NCBI RefSeq assembly: GCF_963678635.1
Contig: NC_087068.1
Location: 19,228,027 to 19,264,588, forward strand
Reading direction: 5' to 3'
Origin: Symsagittifera roscoffensis
Lineage: Eukaryota > Xenacoelomorpha > Acoela > Convolutidae
DNA: 36,562 nucleotides
The position numbers were made by a program, and so were the translations under genes. The notes below the pieces were generated by a model. It ran no database searches. It had not been told where the DNA came from and saw nothing but the letters and a program-made list of their open reading frames with translations. Numbering within the stretch: the first letter of the stretch is position 1; every line of letters begins with the position of its first letter. Shown here piece after piece: positions 1-11,075 of this stretch.

Positions 1-1710
1 CTGCTAACTTCACCCATATGATAGCGCAATGCTGCCAAAAAAATTGTCACCGTCAGCCAAAAAAAAACATTCATGTTTCATTTTTAATGTTTTAAATAGA
101 AACATTTGCGTCCATTTAAGTTTGCCAATTTTTTTCAATGATTGCAAATCTATAGAGAATTTTCACCTTGTTTTCTTTTTTTTTGGTTCTTGCTGCGTCT
201 CTTCTCCTTTCTTTTCCACTGCTTCTATGCGGTGACCGCCTGCAGCCAGCCTCTGCTCAAGTGTTTCTCATTTCCCTTTGAAGTGTCGGCTGCACCTGTG
301 TTTGATTGCCCAACTGGGGGAGTGACTGACTGGGAATTAAGCTTGAACCACCGATTCCCTTCTTACCCTACTACTCCTATACCATTATACCCTTTATTCC
401 ATTCATACACGTCACCTTTTTTTTCCCATTTTCTAATTCTATTTTTTCTTCTTTAAATATACCTATTTGCCGAAGTTTCGCTTTGTCGAAAGGTTCGAGT
501 GCCGGCAAAAAGTAAGCAGAACATACCTGTTTTCATCAAAAAGACTTCACATTTAATTTTTTTGATCGTTAAAGCGGATAAAGCTCAATGCTATAAGCAT
601 TCAATACGTCTCTTGTATGCCTTTAGATTGATTGAGTAATCGCTACTGAATGAAATTTAAAACATGCAAATGGCATGCGGTTTTACAATAAGTCTTTCAT
701 TTTCGACTTTGTTGTAATTTATATAAGGAGTAAAACAATCTATAAGCTTGTGTTCATTTAAATTATTTTTTTTCTTTATATTTTTTGAAAGATTTTGCAG
801 TTTCGACAAGCATGCTTTCGAATGGAAGAGCTTGTTTACTCTAAATCTTCTCATTTTCAATCTTTTTCTCTGTATATTTTTGATTCCATTATCCATCCGG
901 GTTGAAAGATAAGGCAGAGTGTAAGAAAAAGAGCAAAGAACAAATCCAATTTGGGTTCTCCTCTCCTCTGCTATCCTTGTTTCTCCTAGTCCCTTCTTAG
1001 ATAGTCATTTTCAGCCCCAATGTAAATCTCAATTTCAATCTCAATTGCGTAATATCAATTTCACCCAACAACTTCGTCAATCAACGCAATAAGACTACAA
1101 ATACTTTTCGCCACGCCCATTTACTCATCCAGCCAGAATCTGATTATAAACAAAACACGTAGTCATAGTTTTACGCAAACCATTTTTATCGTTTTTAAAT
1201 GAGTTTGCTGCTTTCGATTAGCTTTTACCCTGATATTTTTGGGTCATAAAGTTTTCACCACCGAAAAAGTAAGTTTTTTTAACATACAGTTCACGTGGAG
1301 TTTGAAATTTTCAATGTCTCTATATAAATCAAATTCGAAAAAAAAAAATTGCCATATTTTCAACAGGGGAGTTTCATTTAAACCTGTTTGCTAAAGGCTC
1401 AGCGTAGAATTGATTTTAATGATTGTCTTCTAACATAATTGCAGCTGCAAAGACAACTGCGGTGCAATTTCATCAACACCTCGCTGTTCACTTTGAATTA
1501 GCCTGAAAAAAGTCGACATCCAGAGAAATTTTCTAACAAAACCTTAAACACAAAACTTAATTTTTAGGCTCATAAGTTATAAAAAAGGACATACTTTTGA
1601 TTCTGAAAAGTTTTTGAAAATGCATTACAAAAAGCAAACATTTTAAAAAAGATTTGAGTCTGAATAGCAGAAGTCTAGACAAATTTTTTATATGTTTTTT
1701 GAGGAGCCTA
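1..1710. other. AT-rich non-coding stretch, no gene recognised
   Basis: I see no gene here. Two pyrimidine-rich patches (about 160-460 and 950-1010) and a short AATCTCAATTTC-type tandem repeat near 1025-1050 stand out. The open frames are low-complexity Phe/Leu/Ser-rich translations of T/C tracts with no domain. A TTTTCAG acceptor-like motif near 1010 is followed at once by ATG-TAA, so it does not open a coding exon. This is probably intergenic or intronic sequence. Confidence 0.5.
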
Positions 1711-1963
1711 GGAACTTAGACGACAAGAAATTAGACGACCGTAAAGAAACGGAATTTATGGACAACCAGTATTTACTCAGCCGAAATTTAATTTAGGTCT
1801 GTTAACGAATTTCACGCAGTTTGCTCTCAAGTTATTGCCTAAATTGGACAGCCTGTATTTACTCAGCCAAAAGATAATTTAAGTCTGCAAACAAATTTCA
1901 CGCAATTAATTGTCTAAATTCCGTTATTAACTGATCGTCTAATTTGTTTGTCGTCTAATTTCC
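1711..1963. mobile_element. MITE-like element with inverted ends and internal direct repeat
   Basis: The left end (1711-1756) reads GGAACTTAGACGACAAGAAA and continues into a second TTAGACGAC. The right end (1917-1963) is its imperfect reverse complement, ending in GTCGTCTAATTTCC. Each end carries the TTAGACGAC motif twice, about 15 bases apart. Inside, a roughly 57-base segment (TATTTACTCAGCC to TTTCACGCA) is repeated directly with a period of 86 bases, near 1766 and 1852. The inverted ends, small size and absence of coding suggest a non-autonomous DNA element. No clean target duplication is visible, so the superfamily is unknown. Confidence 0.6.
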
Positions 1964-2154
1964 ATAGCCCCGTTTTTTGACTTCTTGTAATCTTGAGTTT
2001 TGATATTTTGGATTTTTTGAACTTCAATTAATCTAAACTAAAGTAATAATGTGGCTTTGAAGTTGCGGAATATTAAATCTAAAACATAGGGGTTTGTATA
2101 AACACATTTGGTTAGGTGTCAAAAGCAAATATATTCACGCCAATTCGTACAATA

Positions 2155-2885
2155 CAGTGCTGATTTAAATTATCCGGACAATACGAACAAAACTTGAATT
2201 TTCGAACGCGTTTTTCTCAAATTGGGTTAAGATTAGACAAAAAGTGAAACGAACAAAAGTTGCTTAGAACTTCACGAGAATTAATATGGTGCCATTTTTT
2301 CTCCGAAATTCTCAACAAAAACTTTGCCTCAAAAATGGGTCATTTTGGCTTTTTTCAATTAATCAAGAATTACGCTGAATCTATTTCGTTAATTGATAAG
2401 AAAACTATATCACAGGAAGCCCCTTACGCAGCTCAACAAAGTTTAAGAAAGGTTAAATCTCCAAAAACCAGTATAAAAGAAAAACATTTCACTTGAGAGT
2501 CATTAAATGTGATTTTTACTATATAAAACCCAGAATCTGTTTAAAAATAAATTTTAAACAATTTGCGCAAATTTTGGGAGATTTAACCCTTCTTAAACTT
2601 TGTTGAGCTGCGTAAGGGGCTTCCTGTGATATAATTTTCTTATCAATTAACAAAATAGTTTCAGCGGAATTCTTGATTAATTGAAAAAAACCAAAATGAC
2701 CCATTTTTGGGGTAGATTTTTTGTTGAGAATCTCGGAGAAAAAAATTGGCACCATATTAATTTTGGTGAAATTCTAAGCAACTTTTGTTTCTTCATTTTT
2801 TGTCTAATCTTAACTCAATTTGAGAAAAACGTGTTCGGAAATTCAAGTTTTGTTCGTTTTGTCCGGATAATTTAAATCAGCACTG
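2155..2885. mobile_element. 731-bp long inverted-repeat (foldback) MITE, TA-flanked, Tc1/mariner-like
   Basis: The element starts CAGTGCTGATTTAAATTATC and ends with the exact complement of that 20-mer. A TA dinucleotide lies at 2153-2154 and 2886-2887. The arms span about 2155-2467 and 2572-2885, remain alignable over their whole length with scattered mismatches and small indels, and surround a spacer of about 104 bases. CAGTG-type termini and a TA target duplication are typical of the Tc1/mariner (including pogo/Tigger) group. That placement is inference, because no transposase is present. The two open frames inside (2260-2496 + and 2519-2755 -) encode near-identical peptides only because the arms are mirror images, so they are not genes. 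If transcribed, the RNA would fold into a hairpin of about 310 bp. Confidence 0.88.
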
Positions 2886-2887
2886 TA

Positions 2888-3565
2888 GAAGACTTTAAAA
2901 TGATTTCACACTCTTTAGCCATCAAAAAATATATCAAAATCTCAAAAAGATGAATCAAGTTAAGATTAATTTTTTAAATGGTCCTAACAAATCTGCGAAT
3001 CATTTATGCGTTTGAAAGTAGCAAAAAGGCTTCTGCTGAAATTGGCAAATTTCAAGTTTTTTTTTCAAAATATGTTACATGGCGATAATTTTTCTCTAGA
3101 AAAACTCCTATAACTACGATATATTAGGAAACGCTGCCAACAAGGCTGCCAATATTCAAAATAGGAGTCCTCATTAATGAAATTTAAAAATAGATATTTT
3201 GGAAAACTTTTAGACCATGGGAAACCCCTCTCCCGCAATTTATTTCATTTATGGGGCAGCAATTGTAAATTTATTACTCATCTTTTATTTCTTGGGATGA
3301 GGAGGTATCTCACTTGGTCATTTGATTGTTCACATCACCTTATTTGTCTTATATAAACAAAAAAAAACGAAAGGAATTATACAAGTACCAACACAAACAA
3401 ATTTTAATTTTATGACGTTATTTGGGTCTTGATTATTTAGTATTAAGATATTTTAAGCTGTTTTTTTGGTTAGTTTTGGGAATTTGGGGGTTTCATTTAT
3501 ACTCAAAACTTAAAAGAGCTGAAATAATTTTTTTGTATGAGTTTTTCATGTAATGTTTGTTTTTT
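2888..3565. other. Non-coding AT-rich stretch
   Basis: I see no gene or clear repeat boundary. It contains T and A runs and a few moderately complex segments such as 3215-3360. No open frame has a recognisable domain. Confidence 0.4.
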
Positions 3566-3640
3566 CACTTGCGCGAGCAAGTAACTTGTAATCGAGAATT
3601 AAAATCGGTACCTTTCTGTTTCCCGTACTATCTTGGTTAC
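3566..3640 (+). repeat. Possible 5' fragment of the SINE-like family seen at 13276 and 22523
   Basis: The segment beginning CACTTGCGCGAGCAAGTAAC, then TTGTAATCGAGAATT, resembles the starts of the repeats at 13276 (CACTTACGAGAGCCACTG) and 22523 (CACTTGCCAGAGCAAGTG). The similarity fades after about 75 bases and the tRNA-like part of the family is not apparent here. This is probably a truncated or highly decayed copy. Confidence 0.4.
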
Positions 3641-4388
3641 TCTTTCTGCCGACATGCCTACATCTGACATGCTCAAAAACTTAAAAAAGGTGCCCAGCTC
3701 AATTTCTTGAAAGTTCAAATTAAACTATTTTTTCTATTTCATATGGTGTGGTATATATACTTTTTTCAAATATTATGATTTAAAAAGAGTTGGTATATTT
3801 TCGGATTTATTGTTTTTATCCTAGTTTTGGTCGGCTTTTTTCGCTTTTAAAGGCAATTGATTATAATTGGTTAGCTTTTTAAGCGGTTCTTCATCACAGA
3901 TGGAGTTTTTAATCTTTGACTTGAACAGTTTTTACTATAAATGAAAGTTGCTCTGGAGTTAATAAATTTACCTGATGATTGTTACCTGAACTTTGATTGT
4001 TATTTATTTTATAAATTTAAAAAATATATTTTTCTAATAAATGGGTTCGGCGTGTGCTATATTGGCTACGCCAAATTATTTTGCGAAGTTCCATTGGCAA
4101 AATGTTTTTGATACGTCTGCATATTTCAGAAGGCATAAGTTTGAATTTATATCTTGTTTTTTTTTCATGTTTTCAGTTTCGTTTTTGGCTAAACAAAGGC
4201 CGACCCAACGTTTCTTTGTCCTAGTTGTCGCTTGGTCACTGATTTTCAATGCTGTTTAAATCTTTTTCACAAACATTTCCGAGACATTGGTTTGAAATTT
4301 TTGTCGATAGTTCTTTGGTCTTTTTTCAACTACCTTTTTCATCCTATATATTTTTCTATATTTTGTAGGGCTAAGTCTCATTCGTATT
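3641..4388. other. Non-coding stretch with low-complexity open frames
   Basis: The open frames at 4041-4259 and 4232-4441 have no recognisable domain, and their 3' part runs into a dispersed short repeat at 4389. The segment around 4190-4260 vaguely resembles sequence near 13925, which suggests old repeat debris. I call no gene. Confidence 0.35.
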
Positions 4389-4422
4389 GCAAGGGCTGCA
4401 AAGCTACGCTTTGTCTCTGTGC
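4389..4422 (+). repeat. Short dispersed near-palindromic repeat (GCTGCAAAGCTxCGCTT)
   Basis: GCAAGGGCTGCAAAGCTACG followed by CTTTGTCTCTGTGC matches segments at 14060 and 26368. The core is an imperfect palindrome in which GCAAAGC and GCTTTG(T/C) surround a 2-3 base spacer. All three copies lie in the same orientation. It may be the conserved end of a larger decayed element, but the flanks do not align well enough to define one. Confidence 0.55.
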
Positions 4423-5820
4423 AAAAGATTTGATAAGTTGATGAGTTATAAAATTTTTAGCTCAAGCAGCTTGAAATCAATTTGTTTGATTTAGGGCACT
4501 TTGCAAAACAAAATGCATCGTCTTTGGTGCTTTGTAAGAAAAAGCTAACCTCTTATTTTCCATTTTCAAATTATTAAGATACCCATTCAAAGTTGAAATG
4601 GAGGAACAGGAAACTAATCACTTTTTTTAGAAATTTACTTCTATGCTCAAACAATCTATTTCCGGAAAAATAGGTGTATGAAAGCTTGTTCACTTTTGTC
4701 TTAAACATCGAAGGAACGCCATCATTTGACACAACAAAAACACAAATCATAATGAACGTTTTTTCTGCATCCACGCTCGTTTTTCTTTGTTTTTATATGG
4801 TAATATAAACCGACATCTGTAGAAAAAAATCACAATTTTTTATCACTGAAATATATTTAATTTTTTTTTCAGTTATGTACAAATTGTCATGTACAAATTA
4901 TCTGAATGAACACTCAATTATAGCAAAAATTGCATGCTTATAGGCACACATGCATATCGCGACGCCCCCGAGAATATTTGGATTTCTGGGTTTGAGGACA
5001 AACCCGAAACTCTAAAGGGAAGCTCAAAAATTTATCAACTAGTATTTGTGAAACTAAGGTACTCAGGAAAATTTTTTTTTAAAAAAAAAACTATTGATAC
5101 AATTCCAATTCTAATCCTGCTGTTTTAAACCAGTTACTTTGGTAAATGATTTTTTACGAAGTTGTATGATAAGCTTTTTTTTCGATAAATCAAAAAAAGT
5201 TTGACCAGCAGTTGTGGTCAACTCGGGTCGTGGCTGTCAATTGGCAGCTTCTGATTACCTCAAATATGCAAATTGCCTCCTTTAAAAAAAATGATCTGGT
5301 TCAATTGCATAACTGAACGGAATTTGATAGATTTGAGCAAACAAGTAAATAAGATAAGAAAGGCCATCATTCATAGATATCGAAGACAAATGAAGCTTTG
5401 TCCTTTATTTTATCGGGATGCAATGGAAGACTTTTCATGTCAATTTATGTGAGAAAAGACAGAACTGTGAGACTTCAGTGGCAACTTTTTGAAGCTTGAA
5501 CGATTTCTTCTTCTTTGTATTCTTCCCGTGGTCTCTATCTTTCTTTTTACTTCGTTTTTTTTCTGTGTTTGTTTTGTTTGTTTGTTGTTTTTACGACCTG
5601 CAGGGCACACTGACTGACAGGTCCTCTGGGGGAATTTCAATGAAGTCTAAGAAGGTTCCTTTATTCAGCATCTTTTCATTTGACTTCATTTTACAGTTGG
5701 ATTCTATTCTATATGTGTGCACTATACTTCCATCATTACTTAGCTACTTCCACTCTCTGAAGCAATGAGTACGTGGGCAACTTAATTCAAATTAAACTGG
5801 TTAAGTGTAGTGGCTAGCTG
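4423..5820. other. Non-coding stretch; 8-bp target duplication at its right edge
   Basis: I find no gene. The frames at 4574-4774 (-), 4934-5128 (+) and 5440-5768 (both strands) lack domains, and the last is a T-rich run and its shadow. The 8-mer GCTAGCTG at 5813-5820 is the left target-site duplication of the next element. Confidence 0.45.
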
Positions 5821-6243
5821 CAGGGGCGGATCTAGGATTGTCTCGAGGGAGGGGAGGGGGGTCAGATTAAAAAAAAAATTGTCGAAAAAGATTTTCAAAA
5901 AAAAATTGAGCAATTTTCTTTAGGCCGACTATATTGATTTTCCGAGCTCTGTCAAAGCATTAAAACGACTGTTTCGGCCAAATTTTCTGCGCCGCAGGCA
6001 AAACTTTGAAAAAACAGTCCAAAAAAGGCGTTTTTAGGAAATTTTTCGAAAATTTTGACGGTACGCGCTACCCCATCAAAATTAGTAGACGTTAGCGCCA
6101 AAAGCGCCTATAGAAAATTTTTAGGGTCCGTCATCAAAAATGGATATCTCAAATTAGTACAAAGAGGGGGGGGACCCTTTGGGTCGGCAAGGGGTCGAAT
6201 CCCTGAGGAGGGGCGTCCGCCCCCCCCCTTAACTCCGCCCCTG
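5821..6243 (+). mobile_element. hAT-like MITE, complete, with 8-bp TSD
   Basis: The element begins CAGGGGCGGATCTAGG and ends CTCCGCCCCTG, so the outer 10 bases are a perfect inverted repeat (CAGGGGCGGA). The 8-mer GCTAGCTG occurs immediately outside both ends (5813-5820 and 6244-6251). An exact 8-bp duplication and CAG...CTG termini are hallmarks of the hAT superfamily. At 423 bp with no transposase it is non-autonomous. Subterminal G-rich and C-rich tracts (5845-5861 and 6165-6234) mirror each other. The open frame at 6055-6252 reads only element sequence and is not a gene. Four decayed relatives occur in this window. Confidence 0.92.
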
Positions 6244-6251
6244 GCTAGCTG

Positions 6252-8060
6252 AGTGCGAAGTTACAGATCTACGATTTTTGAGACGCATTAGAAATTGAAA
6301 AATTGGAAGTTTTGCGCAACAAATTCATTTTCGCAACGTTTTTGAAAAATATGCTAGAGCAATTAGCTTTTTGCTCGTGTTCGACCCTTAAATTTGGTCC
6401 TTTTCGAGCCCAAGGCTTCAAAAAGACAGCACCAAAGAAGCAACCTTCTGGTATTGAAAGCTCAAAGAGCACCCACTACAAGCCGCACAAGCCAAAATCA
6501 CATTTCCCAATGCTAGTTGCGGATTGGCGGGTCATTTTTTGGAAAATCATAAGCATGTTTTTGTGACCATTCGAAAGATTTTTCCTAACTAAGAAGCGTA
6601 CAAAAGTACAAAGAAGCGAGTATTATGCAATTGAATTCCAAACTTTTATCTGGGGCAAATATACATATAACAGAAATTGCTTCTGCTGTATCTTTAAATA
6701 ATCTTACTCCGCAATGTTGTATAAATTCTAAATGACAGGCTGAAAACGAAGATTATCATATCTCCAGCTCTTACTCTCCACCGGTGAGGCTTTACACGTT
6801 CATATCAAACTCAATTATTTGAAATGTTTTCACGACTATGAAAAAATTTTCAACATCTTTCCAGCAATGTTTTGAATATTTAAATAAAAAAAGAACACAT
6901 TTTCGAAAAAATGGACTTGAATTTTTGATAGTTTTGACCAAAAACTAGTTTTTTTGACACTCTTTTTGGTTATTACGTGCATTCTCATCATATTATTTAT
7001 CATGATACAACAAACAATAATGTGCGAGTCGCAGAAATTCCAAAAATGTCTTGAAATTTTAAAAAATATTTTTGAAATTTTAAAAAATATCTCCGTTTTT
7101 CTGTGAAATCTTTTTAAAATTTATGTATATTTTTTCAAAGTGGGACAGATCAGAGTATGTCTTTACACCATTTTAAACGTTGATACATTTTTGTTTTAAT
7201 TTCCTTAAGACTGTCCACTCAAACTGATTCTAATAAGCAAAAAAATCAGATCGCAGTTTTGCTCTTCACGATTAGAAAATTTTTTTGAATTAATTTTGAG
7301 AATCAGAATAACAACAGAACAAACCAAAAAATCTCAATTCTTCATAATTTAATCTCAAAGTTACATACTTTACAAAATTTCAAACAATTTTTTTGGTGGC
7401 AAGCAGTGTATTTTGGTGGCAAACACTGATTCTTTTTGTATTTACTTGTGATAGCAAGCGTTTTATAACTGGATGCTTTAAATCTTGAAAACGTCTTCTG
7501 GAAAATGCCTTTGCAGTTGAAAAAAAAACTGGTTGAAAATGATTTAAAATTATGATTAGTGAAATAAGAACTCGAAATGTTAATAATTTGCTGATTCTGT
7601 TGCTTTAAGTGCTTGATATTGTATTCAATTATATGCTTAAAAAGACTGGATAAATTTTCTTCAATGTTTTTCAAAATTTTGATAACTTTTTGTTTTTGAG
7701 GAAAAATATTAATATTAAAAGAATTAAGTAACCGAATCAGCTTAATATTTTTGCATCGAGCTGATATTTTGCTAATTTAAATAAATTTTTAGCCAATTTT
7801 TGTTTTCAACAGGGAATGCACTAAAAGTTTTGTATTAAACCATTTTCTTATTTTTTTTAGAAAACAATTTAAATGTTATACAGCTAAATGCGCTTAATGA
7901 TAGAGTTTTGTTCTCAAATGGAATTTTTCGAAGGCTAGATGCTACTTCACGCTTGTTTTGAACTACATAGTTTTTGAGAACAAAAGGATGATACTAAGCG
8001 CTTTTAGAAGTGGAATCAGCTTGTTATTAATGAATCGGTTCCATGAAAATCAACCCGATT
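6252..8060. other. Non-coding AT-rich stretch
   Basis: There is no recognisable gene. The overlapping frames at 6269-6566 on both strands and the minus-strand frame at 7342-7674 are Lys/Phe/Asn-rich translations without motifs. A 22-base tandem (GAAATTTTAAAAAATATTTTT type) occurs near 7060-7100. The remainder is poly-A/T-interrupted unique or ancient repeat sequence. Confidence 0.4.
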
Positions 8061-8450
8061 CCAATTTACCCTATGCCATTCTACCCTATACTAATCTACC
8101 CTACATTCTAATCTACCCTATGCCAAGTTACCCTATGCCAAATTACACTATGTTCTATAAATATTTGAACTGGTCAGACATAATTAAGCTGACTATCTCG
8201 GTTTAAGGTCGCCGGTGGGCGCACTACGCGCGCGTCGCCGCTTAGCGGCGATAACCGTCTCTAGTTTTCGTATAGAGTCCTACCCACTGTAGGCAAGCTC
8301 ACAGCACGTTGGCGCGACTGTGGCGATCACTATTTTGCCGTTATCATTCCGTCCTAATTTAGGCGTAGGGCAAATTGGCGTAGGGTAGATTGGCATAGGG
8401 TAAATTGGTACATAGTGTAGAATGGCATAGGGTAAAATGGATAGGGTAAG
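8061..8450. mobile_element. Foldback element: inverted 15-bp minisatellite arms around a GC-rich core
   Basis: The left arm (8061-8152) is about six copies of a 15-base unit close to CCAATTTACCCTATG. The right arm (8361-8450) is about six copies of its reverse complement (CATAGGGTAAATTGG). The arms are equal in length (about 90 bases), surround a 208-base centre, and each contains a variant unit with CACTATG or CATAGTG. The centre holds an unusually GC-rich patch (about 8208-8257) with a perfect 7-bp hairpin at 8235-8251 (TCGCCGC TTA GCGGCGA). Inverted ends made of tandem units are typical of foldback elements. No target duplication is obvious. The open frames at 7958-8206 (+) and 8280-8504 (-) are translations of the two arms, not genes. 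Confidence 0.75.
8235..8251. repeat. GC-rich perfect hairpin in the foldback core
   Basis: TCGCCGC and GCGGCGA pair perfectly around a TTA loop. This is striking in AT-rich surroundings, and it lies close to the mid-point of the minisatellite foldback. Confidence 0.7.
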
Positions 8451-10139
8451 TTCTCCTGCTACCAATGAATCGAACCCATTTCTACTAGTCAGTATAATTT
8501 TCAAACCAAATATTTTTCAACATAAAATCCCTTCGAAAATACAATTGAAACAATTTTTGAATTTAGAAAAAATATATATTTTCACTTGTGTTTAGTTTGC
8601 TAAAATGTTTGATAAAATGCAGCTTTAGTTTTTTTGATTTTTGATTCCAAATTTAATTTTTTAGCTTTGATTTTTCTATGTTTATCTTGCGCTCTTCAAA
8701 ACCCAGATTATGATTTGATTGAATCTTTTAACTTTGTTTCAATTTTTTTCTGAAAAACTTAATTGAACGGAACCTTTGCAATTTTCATAATAGTATTAAT
8801 TAGTTTTCTAATTCGGTTTCTTGTTTTGTGTTTTAATTTTTTTAGCAATGAAAAAATTCTATCTTTGATGACTCAAATAAATTTTTTCTTAATTTCTTAT
8901 AAATTAAATAATTATTATCAATTTTAAATCAGTTTGGCACTAATAACAGGAACATTTTTCACTAACCAATTTTTGATACGCTGTGACCTGTAGTCCTCAA
9001 AAGCTTTCATTTCTAGTGTTTTCATTTTTTATAGGATATTTTTCAAATGGTTTTGTGATATTGAGCAGTACAAAAGATATAAAATTTAGCCTTACATCAG
9101 ACATATAAATTTACATTGTGTTCGCCTCACGTGTTGTGATGTACAAATTTTGTTTCACAGCACCCATGCCTGAAGATTAATACAGAAACAAAAATATACT
9201 GGAAAAAGCGTTAAAAAAGGGGTTTGCTGTTGTTAATATGTCAAAGGTATTTTAGTTCAGTTCATGGTATTTTAGTTCAGTTGAATTCTTTATCTGCTCA
9301 TTTTCTTGATACGATGGATTGGCGTCCTATTATTAATATTGTCAAAGTAAAATCATTTTTTTTTGCTCAAGTTATGCGTTTTAATGGAGTTTTTTTTTCG
9401 ATGCGATGCTTTAAATATTTTTGCCCACTATTTTTTTTGGTTTTGACTGATTATTTCCTGGAAAAAATGTTTTCTGCGAAATTATACTATTCAATCTTAA
9501 AATTTTTGAAAAAATATGGAGTTTATGAGCTCTATGTGGCTTTTTTTTTCAGTCATGATTTGAACGAAACATAACAGTCTTATTAAAAAAATTTCATTGT
9601 TGAAAAAGAGGGTTTGAAAGTTTTTTTTAGGCTAACTTCGAGTGGTTAAACCAATTATAAAAGGTTTATAATAGCCATTTCTGCCTTTAAAACTATATAT
9701 AACTCTATTTTTTGATAATTTCTGAACCTTTTGTTACATTAAAAATTGAAGAAAATAAAAAAAAAGTTGCAAAAATTTGACTGTTTTTAAATTGTTTTTG
9801 ATTTTTAGTTAATTTTTTAATTAAAAAAATTGGTGCAAATGTACCTAATTTTTATATATTTCAAAGTTCTAGACGTTCGTTAAAATCTTTTCATTACGCC
9901 ACAAATAAATAACAATGACACTATTTAAAAAAGAATTCGAACGTTTAAGATCAGCGGAGAAGTTTTATGGGCTGAACTTTTTTGAAATAGTTTCTCCCGT
10001 GTTTGATTTAGATATCACACTTTATGTTCTCTGAGTACTTATTATAGGACCTGGTTTTAGGAGACAAAATATCTTATTTATCGAGAATGGCCGGAACAAA
10101 ACAGTGGACGACATTTCCATCAAACACTTTAAACAAGTA
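8451..10139. other. Non-coding AT-rich stretch
   Basis: No gene is recognised. The frame at 9224-9574 is Phe/Leu-rich but has no domain and begins in a short tandem duplication (GGTATTTTAGTTCAGTT twice, period 22, around 9246-9284). A phrase like GATTGGCGTCC near 9315 recurs at 13921 and, more loosely, at 28718, hinting at another old dispersed repeat. Confidence 0.4.
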
Positions 10140-10195
10140 ATGAACAACCAAACAAAACTGGTCGTATCAGGGCCAAAAACTGTAAACTCCGGTGT
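10140..10195 (+). repeat. Fragment of the ~500-bp family
   Basis: AACAAAACTGGTCGTATCAG followed by GGCCAAAAACTG resembles the start of the copies at 10571 and 21136, including the CGTAT-CAGGGC signature. It is short and decayed. Confidence 0.45.
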
Positions 10196-10570
10196 TTCAG
10201 AAATATTTCAAAAACAAAACCAAATGTTTACAAAAAAAGTCGTACTTGAAACTATTTTTTAATTTTAAGTTAACAGCTTCAAAATCTTTCAGATTTTATT
10301 TTAAAAATTTGTTGAAAAATGCCAGTTGCATTGTAAAAGCTTAGCCAAAAAATCACACCCCAGCACAGATTTTTGAGTTCAATTTGATATGACAATAAAC
10401 TGAGTTGCAACAATAACCTGAAATTTTAGTCGAGCATAATTTTTATAGATAGCTGGTTTAGTATTTTACTTCGACATCAGAAATACTTTGCGATGTTTTG
10501 AGCTACGTGTGAACCTTTTAAGACACCCAGCAATGTATAAAATCATAACTAGCACCAATTTTGCATAATA

Positions 10571-11075
10571 ATTTGGAAATTCGAACAAAACTGCTCGTAT
10601 ACAAGGGCAAAACACTGAATGTTCCGACCGCACTTAATGCCAACTGAAATTTTTTTGGTTGAATAGTTGACAAAACAATTGAGAAAAAAGTAGATTCTTC
10701 ATTTCATCGCCCCACACGCTATGTAAAATAATAAGCGCGTAGTTAGCGACGCGTATTGTGATAAAAAGATTAAATTGTTGGCCTCAATTTAAAACGCATT
10801 AATTCTTTTTTTAAGCATGCTATAAGTACGCAATATATCGCACTTTGATTATCCCAAATTGGCCAAAATAGCAATTTTCAAACGCCATAATTTTACAAAA
10901 AATTGATCACAAAGGAAATACTTTTTCAGACTTGAGCTTAAGATAACAATATCTCTCAAATGGTATAAAAAAACTCTTCAAAACGCTCAGTTAACAAGTC
11001 GAAAATTGACTGAATAAAAAACAACACCAAGTATAATTTTTCTTCGCTTTCTTTGAAAGTCGATACAATAACAAA
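10571..11075 (+). repeat. ~500-bp dispersed repeat family, copy 1
   Basis: From GAACAAAACTGCTCGTATAC through GAATGTTCCGACC, and onward to AAGTCGAAAATTGACTGAAT and CTTTGAAAGTCG, this aligns in order with 21136-21625. Shared landmarks in order are the CTCGTAT/GGGCAAA end, GGCCTCAATT, a CCAAATTGGCCAAAATAGC-like block, CAAACGCC, and the AAAATTGACT end. No coding is evident. Two reverse-orientation relatives lie at 16932 and 17905. The superfamily is unknown. Confidence 0.65.

Noticed and set aside
990-1045. Acceptor TTTTCAG followed by ATG
   Set aside because: The ATG is followed directly by TAA.
2260-2755. Two similar 78-codon frames on opposite strands
   Set aside because: They are the two inverted arms of one foldback element, so the peptide similarity comes from the DNA palindrome.
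5440-5768. Opposing frames around 5.5 kb
   Set aside because: T-rich tract and its reverse complement. The small GC-richer segment at 5597-5635 has no consistent exon signals.
8061-8152. Telomere-like repeat (TTACCCTA)
   Set aside because: The unit is 15 bases (CCAATTTACCCTATG), not a 5-8 base telomeric repeat, and it occurs as an inverted pair.
8061-8450. CRISPR array
   Set aside because: Units are contiguous without spacers, the array is inverted, and the DNA is eukaryotic.
7958-8504. Pro/Tyr-repeat peptides (LPYAILPY type) on both strands
   Set aside because: They are translations of the inverted 15-bp minisatellite arms. The period is a multiple of three, so it stays in frame by default.
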